Origin: an uncultured Bulleidia sp.
Lineage (GTDB): Bacteria > Bacillota_I > Bacilli_A > Erysipelotrichales > Erysipelotrichaceae
Length of the DNA stretch: 64,000 nt
Direction of reading: 5' to 3'
Assembly (NCBI GenBank): GCA_934754415.1
Contig: CAKVIS010000001.1
Span: 1 to 64,000, forward strand
Positions 57,593 to 64,000 of the stretch are shown here, piece after piece. Numbering within the stretch: the first letter of the stretch is position 1; the number at the start of each line of letters is the position of its first letter. Both the position numbers and the translations under genes were made by a program. The notes beneath the pieces are model-generated. The model was not told the origin of the DNA, ran no database searches, and saw only the letters and a program-made list of their open reading frames with translations.

Positions 57593-57670
57593 GGTACCCC
57601 GGGGTCAAATTAGGGAACGGCGGTGGGTCGCGACAAATCTGCCTCTCTCACATGTGCGTGAAATAGCGCC
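57593..57670. other. GC-rich candidate cos region
   Basis: A GC-rich stretch starts with the palindrome ACCCCGGGGT (57596-57605) and contains GGGAACGGCGGTGGGTCGCG. It stands out against AT-rich flanks and lies 240 bases before HNH-TerS-TerL, the usual place of cos in HNH-bearing phages. The rest of the gap 57515-57913 holds only the terminator at 57748 and no gene that I can support. Confidence 0.4.
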
Positions 57671-57747
57671 ATGGAGGCATCAAAAAAATCAAGATGAATA
57701 CGCGTTTCACCAAAAAACATGCTATAACAATATCGTAGATTGATGGG

Positions 57748-57784
57748 AAGATGGCTTTTTCCGGACAGAAAGTCGTCTTTTTTT
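57748..57784 (+). terminator. plus-strand terminator before the packaging genes
   Basis: AAGATGGCTTT and AAAGTCGTCTT pair (two G-U) around a 10-base loop, then seven T. Confidence 0.7.
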
Positions 57785-57913
57785 ATATCTACTCGGTGTA
57801 ATTTCAGTGCTTTATTGTTGGTTTTCGGTTGTTATTGCAGGGTGTACCTCCCACCAAAAATCTTGTGATAGGATTTACCTTTGCCTATTGCTTATTTTTT
57901 TACTTATAGAGTT

Positions 57914-58255
57914 ATGGAAAGAAGAAATAAACCGTATAAAACTAAAGAATGGAAGGAAGTCAGAGAAAAAGTTCTGAAGATGGACAAAGGTTTGTGCCAA
58001 AGATGTTTAGGAAAGTACAAGCCAGTTCCTGGAAGACCTATACGAAGAACTAAAGCTGTTTTAGTTCATCACAATTTTGAATTATTGGAGTACCCGGAAT
58101 GGAAGTACTCTATTTTTGTTACTGTGAATGGAAAAAAAGAAAGAAATCTTGTGTCTCTTTGCAATGATTGCCATGAAGAGATTCATGAGAGAACACATAG
58201 ATCAAGATCTTTTAAAAAGAAAGAAGAATTCACTACTGAAGAGCGATGGGATTGA
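57914..58255 (+). CDS. HNH endonuclease
   Basis: 113 residues from ATG 57914 with a zinc-type HNH: CQRCLG, VLVHHNFELLEYPEW, NLVSLCNDCHEEIH. HNH proteins next to terminase assist cos cleavage in related phages. Ribosome site weak. Confidence 0.88.
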   Translation: MERRNKPYKTKEWKEVREKVLKMDKGLCQRCLGKYKPVPGRPIRRTKAVLVHHNFELLEYPEWKYSIFVTVNGKKERNLVSLCNDCHEEIHERTHRSRSFKKKEEFTTEERWD

Positions 58256-58267
58256 GGAGGAATCTTT

Positions 58268-58594
58268 ATGGCTAAAAAAATAGTAAAGCAAGACTACAAT
58301 AAGATGTTTGAAAACTTCAGCAGAGTTATTGCTGAAGATCCAGTTTTGAGCAAGGATGCTCTATTGTTTCAACAAATGACAGATTTTAATCGAATGGCTG
58401 AAATGAACGACAATCTCTGGGCAGATATTAAAGAAAATGGGTATATGTCAACCAACCCTCGAACAGGTGCTCCGATTGTAAATCCTGCTGTAGCCGCATT
58501 TAACAAAAATGCTTCTATGCTTTTAAAAGCGGCACAATGGATACAGGAAAAAACAAAAGGAATTTCATTAGATGGTGAAGAAAAGGGCTGGTAG
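58268..58594 (+). CDS. terminase small subunit (P27 family)
   Basis: 108 residues, P27-type: KDALLFQQMTDFNRMAEMND and NPAVAAFNKNASMLLKAAQ. It binds the packaging site and recruits TerL. GGAGG upstream; overlaps terL by 23 bases. Confidence 0.85.
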   Translation: MAKKIVKQDYNKMFENFSRVIAEDPVLSKDALLFQQMTDFNRMAEMNDNLWADIKENGYMSTNPRTGAPIVNPAVAAFNKNASMLLKAAQWIQEKTKGISLDGEEKGW

Positions 58595-60290
58595 TCCTAA
58601 GCCTACAATTAAAATTCCTAGAGATGTTGAAAGATATCTGAAAATGGTTGAGTCTGACAAGCCAAAAAAAGCTGGTAAAGATCAACATAAATTAGCAGCA
58701 TTAGTTCGAAAAGCTTTTGCCACGGGTGATATTTATGTAGACACAAAACAGTACAATGCCTACATAAATATTGGAAAAGCAATGTTCCCGACATTGTTTC
58801 CATGGCAGAAATACTTATGTTGTTTATTTCTATGCACATATTATGTTAAAGATGGTAGACCACGTTGGAATCATGCATTAGTAATGCTTGCCAGAGGAGC
58901 TGGCAAGGATGGCATGATAGCGTGGTTTTCTTTATGCCTGACCTCCAAAAACAATCCTGTAAAAGACTACAACATTGATATCTGTGCAAATAACGAAAGG
59001 CAGTCTATTCAGCCTGTTGAGGATGCGGTGCGGTTTCTGGAAAATCCAAAATACAGAGAAGCGAACAAAGCTTCTTTTCACTGGACTAAAGAAACGATCA
59101 GAGGACTGCAAAACGGAGGAAAGATTACAGGACATACAAATAACGCTGCAGGTAAGGATGGATTACGTTCTGGATGCGTTATTTTAAATGAAATTCATGC
59201 ATATCAGGAGTATGCAAATATTGACGTATTCCTGACAGGCTTAGGAAAGGTAGCTAGTCCTAGATCTATCTATTTTTCAACAAATGGTCATGTAAGAGAA
59301 GGAGTTTTGGATGATGAACTGGCACAAGCAGAAGATGTTTTGAATGAAGAAACAACCGATGTAGGTTTTCTACCATTCATTTGCAGAATTGATGATAAGG
59401 CAGAAGCAAATGACGAGTCATGCTGGTACAAAGCAAATCCATCTTTGCAATACTTTCCGAATCTTCTGGATGAAACCAGAAAGGATTACAACAAATGGAA
59501 AGATGCTCCTGCAACTCTGCCTGGCTTTATGGCAAAGCGTATGAATCTTCCGTCTTTGCAAAGTGCACAGGCAGTGGCTGAATACGATCTGATTAAAGAA
59601 ACTAATGTGCCTATTCCTTACGAAAAGTTGAAAAGGCAACGTTGTGTTGTCGGAATTGATACAGCTCAAACAACCGACTTTGCAAGTGTAAGTGCATTGT
59701 TTAAGATAGATGGAAAGTTCGTTGTTTTGAATCATACATGGATATGTATGCAAAGCAAAGATATGTCACGTATTAAATTCAAATCGCAATTCCCTAGATT
59801 GGCAGAAATGGGGCTTGTCACATTGATTGATGGACCAGAAATACCGCCTGTGTTGATTATAGACTTTATAGAAGAGTTGAAACGCAATTATCTTGTTCAA
59901 AGTGTTGTTTTAGACTCATTTAAGTTATCTATTTTCATGGAAGGATTGGCAAACATTGGATTTACTACGAAAGTGAAAAATCTAAAGGTAGTTCGTCCGT
60001 TAGATGTAGGCAGAACACAGCCTGTTATATGCAGTGCCTTTGTAAATAAAAAATGGGTGTGGGGTGATAACCCTATGCTCAGATGGGCAACTAATAACAC
60101 AAAAGTTACTCCGTATGGCACAAAAGGGCTGTATTCAGAAACTGGAGCATATACGTTTGGGAAGATAGAACCAAAGTCCAGAAAAAACGATCCGTTCATG
60201 TCATTAGCTCATGCAATGACAGAAGAACCTAACTTACGAGAAAACTCTAAGCTCAATCCAAATTTATTTAGAGCTGTAATAGTTTCATGA
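58572..60290 (+). CDS. terminase large subunit
   Basis: 572 residues: ATPase with Walker A LARGAGKDGMIA (about 105-116), Walker B CVILNEIHAY, and a nuclease domain with VGIDTAQTTDFASV and late NDPFMSLAHAM. HK97-like cos-type packaging motor. Confidence 0.93.
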   Translation: MVKKRAGSPKPTIKIPRDVERYLKMVESDKPKKAGKDQHKLAALVRKAFATGDIYVDTKQYNAYINIGKAMFPTLFPWQKYLCCLFLCTYYVKDGRPRWNHALVMLARGAGKDGMIAWFSLCLTSKNNPVKDYNIDICANNERQSIQPVEDAVRFLENPKYREANKASFHWTKETIRGLQNGGKITGHTNNAAGKDGLRSGCVILNEIHAYQEYANIDVFLTGLGKVASPRSIYFSTNGHVREGVLDDELAQAEDVLNEETTDVGFLPFICRIDDKAEANDESCWYKANPSLQYFPNLLDETRKDYNKWKDAPATLPGFMAKRMNLPSLQSAQAVAEYDLIKETNVPIPYEKLKRQRCVVGIDTAQTTDFASVSALFKIDGKFVVLNHTWICMQSKDMSRIKFKSQFPRLAEMGLVTLIDGPEIPPVLIIDFIEELKRNYLVQSVVLDSFKLSIFMEGLANIGFTTKVKNLKVVRPLDVGRTQPVICSAFVNKKWVWGDNPMLRWATNNTKVTPYGTKGLYSETGAYTFGKIEPKSRKNDPFMSLAHAMTEEPNLRENSKLNPNLFRAVIVS

Positions 60291-60298
60291 GGTAATAG

Positions 60299-61588
60299 AT
60301 GGGAAGAATAACAGATTTTTTAGAAAAAGCACTTTTTGGAAATAAACCGACAGTTTCATTGAATGACTGGGCTTCTGAAGAAGATACGTCAGAAACTATA
60401 CAGGAGTTGTGGTCTTACAGGCTCGCACTGGATATTGTTGCCGAAACATTAGGGACATTGCTTTCAAAATGTGAATTCAAAACATATAGAAAAGGAAATG
60501 AGATTAAGGAGAAGAATTACTATCTACTGAATGTAGAAGCAAATCCGAATCAGAGTGCTGCAGAGTTTAAAAAGCAGTTAGTCAGACGTCTGATTCTTAA
60601 TCCAAACCATGATGCGTTGATAGTGAGTCTGGAGGTGTTAAATTCAAAAACTGGACAAGGATTATATGTAGCTTCTGATTTTCAAAGGGACCCTACTCAG
60701 ATTTATGAAGCGGCATTTAAAAATGTAGAAATTGATGTTTTTGATGATGGCGGTATTCCATTAAAAGGCGTATTTGTTGGAAGCAAAGCTATTTATATAA
60801 AATATTCAAACAGTGAATTATCTTATATTTTCAAAATGCTCAGAGAACAATATGCAGCACTTATTGAAAATGCTATTCGTTCAGGAACATACAGGCAAAA
60901 ATATGTATTAAGTCTTGATCAGACAGCAACTGCAGAACCAGATTTTGAAGCGCATATTCAGCAAATAACAAATGATAGTTTCAAAAATTTTGTTGCCGGA
61001 AAGGAAGCAATCATTCCAATTTATGCAGGAATGAAATTGACACAGACTTCAGCTGGTGCGGATTTAGGACAAAATGCCTCTGTAGCAAATAAAAGCGTGA
61101 ATTCGATTAATGACGAAGCTCTTTCAAAAGTTGGAAGAGCTTTTAATATACCAAAATCCGTCATGCTAGGAGATTTTGAGAAAGATGATCTGGAGAATTT
61201 ACTGACATTCTCTTTGGATGGAATTTCTAGCTTGATCAGCCAAGCATTTAACAGAAGGTGGTATGGATATGACGATTTTTCAAAAGGGTCATTTTGCAGA
61301 CTGGATACCACAGGTGCAAGACATCTTGATGTTGTGAGTGTTGCAAGCATTTCTAATAACGTCATTTCATCCGGTGTGTATTCCATTAATGACTTGCGAA
61401 CAAAGCTTAATGAACCACTTATCGATGAAGAAATCGGAGATGTGCATTTTATTACACGAAACTACGCAGTTGTTGGCGATTCTTACTTAGAGGATCCAGC
61501 GAACAGCATCAATTATGAAAGCGGACAGGTTGGAGACAACAACACTGCAAAACAAAAAACAAACGAAGAAAGTGAGAATAAAGAATGA
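60299..61588 (+). CDS. phage portal protein (HK97 family)
   Basis: 429 residues with SYRLALDIVAETLGTLLSKCEF, NPNHDALIVSLE and the C-terminal FNIPKSVMLGDFEKDDLEN, the usual HK97 portal blocks. Overlaps the protease by 4 bases. Confidence 0.92.
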   Translation: MGRITDFLEKALFGNKPTVSLNDWASEEDTSETIQELWSYRLALDIVAETLGTLLSKCEFKTYRKGNEIKEKNYYLLNVEANPNQSAAEFKKQLVRRLILNPNHDALIVSLEVLNSKTGQGLYVASDFQRDPTQIYEAAFKNVEIDVFDDGGIPLKGVFVGSKAIYIKYSNSELSYIFKMLREQYAALIENAIRSGTYRQKYVLSLDQTATAEPDFEAHIQQITNDSFKNFVAGKEAIIPIYAGMKLTQTSAGADLGQNASVANKSVNSINDEALSKVGRAFNIPKSVMLGDFEKDDLENLLTFSLDGISSLISQAFNRRWYGYDDFSKGSFCRLDTTGARHLDVVSVASISNNVISSGVYSINDLRTKLNEPLIDEEIGDVHFITRNYAVVGDSYLEDPANSINYESGQVGDNNTAKQKTNEESENKE

Positions 61589-62442
61589 TTACTGCAAAAT
61601 GCGAAGAAAAATCCTTAGTTGTAAATATTCATGGTGAAATTGGTCAAAGTTTTTTCGATTTTCCAGATTCAGAAAAAGAAGAAAATAGTGTAGCGAGTGT
61701 TAAAGACTTACAAGAAGTCTTAAGTAAAAACAAAAACATTCCTACCGTAAATGTTTATATTAATTCTCCTGGTGGATCTGTAAACGAAGGAATTGCAATT
61801 TATAACATTTTGAAAAGAACGCGGGCATATGTTCGCGTTTTTATTGACGGCTTTGCCTGTTCTATAGCCAGCGTTATTGCTATGGCAGGCAATGCAATAT
61901 ATATGCCTAAAAGTTCTATGCAGATGGTTCATAATGCATGGACTGTTGCAATGGGTAATTCTGAAGAACTTAGAAAGGTTGCGGATGATCTGGACAAGAT
62001 TAATGAAGTAGTGATTTCTGCGTACATGTCTAAGTTCAAAGGAACAGAAAAGGAACTAAGAAAACTGCTGGATGATGAATCTTATCTAACTGCAGAAGAA
62101 TGCCTGAAATATGGCTTATGTACAAAGATTGTGGATGATTCTGAGAACACACAATCAAATGTAGAAGATGGCTTGGATGCCACTACAAATATGTTCGAAA
62201 ACAAGCTAACTAAGCTTGTTTCGATAAAAAACGCTATCAAAGATCTTGATGCGGAGATAGTTGAACCTGAGACAGCCAACGAACCGAAAGGGGAGGTAGT
62301 CAACGAAGGTGAAACAGTCAACGAGGCTGACACATTACAGATGGCACACACGAATGTAACTGAAAAAGAAGTGCGTGACAACGTAGAAAAAACAAAACAG
62401 ACAGAGCTTCAGAAATTTTTTGGTTACGTTCCTGGAAATTGA
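61585..62442 (+). CDS. ClpP-like prohead protease
   Basis: 285 residues: NVYINSPGGSVNEGIAIYNIL, catalytic Ser in DGFACSIASVIAMAG and His in MQMVHNAW. The C-terminal 100 residues are charged and helical, consistent with a built-in scaffold segment. Confidence 0.92.
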   Translation: MITAKCEEKSLVVNIHGEIGQSFFDFPDSEKEENSVASVKDLQEVLSKNKNIPTVNVYINSPGGSVNEGIAIYNILKRTRAYVRVFIDGFACSIASVIAMAGNAIYMPKSSMQMVHNAWTVAMGNSEELRKVADDLDKINEVVISAYMSKFKGTEKELRKLLDDESYLTAEECLKYGLCTKIVDDSENTQSNVEDGLDATTNMFENKLTKLVSIKNAIKDLDAEIVEPETANEPKGEVVNEGETVNEADTLQMAHTNVTEKEVRDNVEKTKQTELQKFFGYVPGN

Positions 62443-62460
62443 AAGGAAGGAAATTAAAAA

Positions 62461-63645
62461 ATGAATCCAGACAAATTAATGGAAACAAATGAAGTGCTAG
62501 CCTCAGCTATCAAAGATGGTAACACAGAAAAGTTTGTGGATGAACTTCACAAAGTCATGAATAAGGAAATCCTCGACTCAACAAAAGAAGAAGTTCTTCG
62601 CACTTACAAAGAATTAGGTTCAATCACAGATGAGAATGTATTAGCTTCCAGAGGAATCAATGCTCTGACAAGTGAAGAAAAGAATTTCTATAAGTCTTTG
62701 ATTGACAGAGCAGAAGGAAAATTAACAGGTCCAGAAGTTACGATGCCGAAGACAACTGAAAATAAGATCTTCGAAGATGTAACAAGAGAACATCCTTTAC
62801 TTGGAGCAATTAATTTTGTTAACTCCAAAGGTTTAACAGAATGGATTTTATCCAAGAACTTAGATTATGCGTACAAATGGGGAGATCTGAACGATCCTGT
62901 AACTGAAGAAGCAAATGCTGCTTTTGCAAAAGTAGAATTTTCTCAGTTCAAACTATCCTGTTGGATTCCTGTCCCTAAAACAATGCTTGATCTTGGCATG
63001 ACATGGCTGGATCAGTTCGTAGTGAAGTACCTGTCTGAAATTATGGCACGTGCGATTGAAAAAGCAATTATTGCCGGCACAGGTCAGAAACAGCCTGTAG
63101 GCATGATGAAAACAATTGATATTGAAAATCAGACTACACCGGCTGAAGACAAGGAAGCAACAGCAATTACAGAATTGAATACTGTGACCATTGGCGGAAT
63201 TGCTGCACTGTTATCTGATAACGGCAAGCGTAAAGTAGGAACAATTGATCTTATTGTCAATCCAATCGATTATTGGACAAAGATTTATCCTGCAATTTAT
63301 TACACCGATGCATCCGGAAAAGTTTCTCTGACTAATTTACCACTCAGAGTATATCAGTCTTTAGAAGTTCCTTCTGGAAAGGCTATTTTCGGGCTTGTTC
63401 CTAATTACTTTGCTACAGCAGGATTTGGAGTACCGAATGGAAAGATCGAATATTCTGACCATTACAAATTCCTTGACGATGTGCGCGTATTTAAAGCACG
63501 TGCTGTAGTATACGGAACTCCAAAAGATAACACATCTTTCTTAGTTCGCGACATTTCACAGCTTGAACCAGCTGTCATGACTGTTAAAGTGAAGAATACT
63601 GCTGCAACACAGGAAACAAGTGCTGCTAAGAGCACAAAAGGCTAA
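62461..63645 (+). CDS. major capsid protein (HK97 fold)
   Basis: 394 residues. An N-terminal helical delta-like region (about 1-100) precedes the capsid domain (VTREHPLLGAINFVN, LSCWIPVPKTMLD, AIIAGTGQKQPVGMM, DDVRVFKARAVVYG). GGAAGG upstream. Confidence 0.92.
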   Translation: MNPDKLMETNEVLASAIKDGNTEKFVDELHKVMNKEILDSTKEEVLRTYKELGSITDENVLASRGINALTSEEKNFYKSLIDRAEGKLTGPEVTMPKTTENKIFEDVTREHPLLGAINFVNSKGLTEWILSKNLDYAYKWGDLNDPVTEEANAAFAKVEFSQFKLSCWIPVPKTMLDLGMTWLDQFVVKYLSEIMARAIEKAIIAGTGQKQPVGMMKTIDIENQTTPAEDKEATAITELNTVTIGGIAALLSDNGKRKVGTIDLIVNPIDYWTKIYPAIYYTDASGKVSLTNLPLRVYQSLEVPSGKAIFGLVPNYFATAGFGVPNGKIEYSDHYKFLDDVRVFKARAVVYGTPKDNTSFLVRDISQLEPAVMTVKVKNTAATQETSAAKSTKG

Positions 63646-63657
63646 GGAAACTGAGAT

Positions 63658-63993
63658 ATGTCAGTATTAAATGATGATGCGGTAAACAAGTTATTGTCTG
63701 AGATAAAGGCATATCTCGGGATAACTTGGAGTGATCCGGATGGAGAAAACCTTTTAAAAACGTTTATAAAACTATCTGCTAAAAGGTTGGAATCCATTTT
63801 CGGTGGAAATCTTAATTTTATCGATGGAGAAGAAGCTTATGAGCAATTAGCACATGAGCTTCTTTTAAATCGTGTCTTTTACCAACGTGAAAAAGCTGTA
63901 GACGATTTTGAAACAAATTATAGAAATGAGCTGCTTACTTTGCGCAATTACGGAAAGATTAAGCAAAAAATGGATAAAGAAAATGCTGAATAA
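63658..63993 (+). CDS. head-tail connector protein (gp6-like)
   Basis: 111 residues, helical, LLSEIKAYLGITWSDPDGENLLKTF and the C-terminal FETNYRNELLTLRNYGKIK. Typical adaptor that follows the capsid gene. Confidence 0.8.
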   Translation: MSVLNDDAVNKLLSEIKAYLGITWSDPDGENLLKTFIKLSAKRLESIFGGNLNFIDGEEAYEQLAHELLLNRVFYQREKAVDDFETNYRNELLTLRNYGKIKQKMDKENAE

Positions 63994-64000
63994 CAATAAA

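Overview
The window (about 37% GC by eye) comes from a low-GC Gram-positive anaerobe. The gene set (Rnf complex, flavinylated lipoprotein reductase with its own ApbE, DegV proteins, T-box control, NlpC/P60 and MATE proteins) fits a gut Firmicute, most likely of the Erysipelotrichales. The family is an inference from gene content; no rRNA marker is present. No tRNA, rRNA, insertion sequence or CRISPR array was seen.

Host part, 1-37064. This is a set of short operons, most closed by clear intrinsic terminators. In order: an R2K-type ATP-grasp enzyme; a secreted flavinylated FAD/FMN reductase with a LysR regulator; a SIMPL protein and YitT; a Crp/Fnr regulator; a T-box-controlled operon for a polar amino acid ABC transporter and an M14 peptidase; PAP2, NlpC/P60, MATE-MarR, MFS and zinc phospholipase-like genes; DegV; infA; two HAD phosphatases; SseB-like and 2-hydroxyacid dehydrogenase genes; an RsmF-Nudix-ECF-HAD run; phosphohexomutase; a MarR-DegV pair; a PC4-like protein; a lipoprotein; a predicted metal exporter; ApbE; and the Rnf operon rnfC-D-G-E-A-(small Fe-S candidate)-B. 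The reductase, ApbE and Rnf probably form one electron-transfer chain to an extracellular acceptor. Rnf here is unusual: RnfD carries an extra C-terminal FMN-binding domain, the flavinylation motif of RnfG is altered, and RnfB has lost its ferredoxin domain.

Prophage, about 37065 to beyond 64000. It is an HK97-like temperate phage entered from the integrase end. The minus-strand lysogeny block holds the integrase, an Abi/HEPN protein and a triple-XRE repressor. It faces a cro-like gene across a divergent promoter pair with 17-bp operators. The early plus-strand block (40.7-51.6 kb) carries small proteins, a replisome organizer with an internal iteron array, a helicase loader, dUTPase, a Lar-like protein, a second tyrosine recombinase, three paralogues of one phage family, SSB and a sigma/ArpU-like late regulator. 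A candidate cos region, HNH, TerS, TerL, portal, ClpP-like protease, capsid and a connector follow. The right end is not reached.

Between the late regulator and the packaging genes lies an antisense accessory island (51.7-57.4 kb). It has a strong promoter with two palindromic operators. At its distal end is a three-gene cassette that I read as a toxin-antitoxin-chaperone system: RelE/HigB-like toxin, HigA-like antitoxin with a long C-terminal tail, and a SecB-like protein. The junctions of its small genes carry about eight copies of a conserved element, and several leaders share a hairpin with a conserved loop and compensatory stem changes. This island is the most promising place for undescribed biology.
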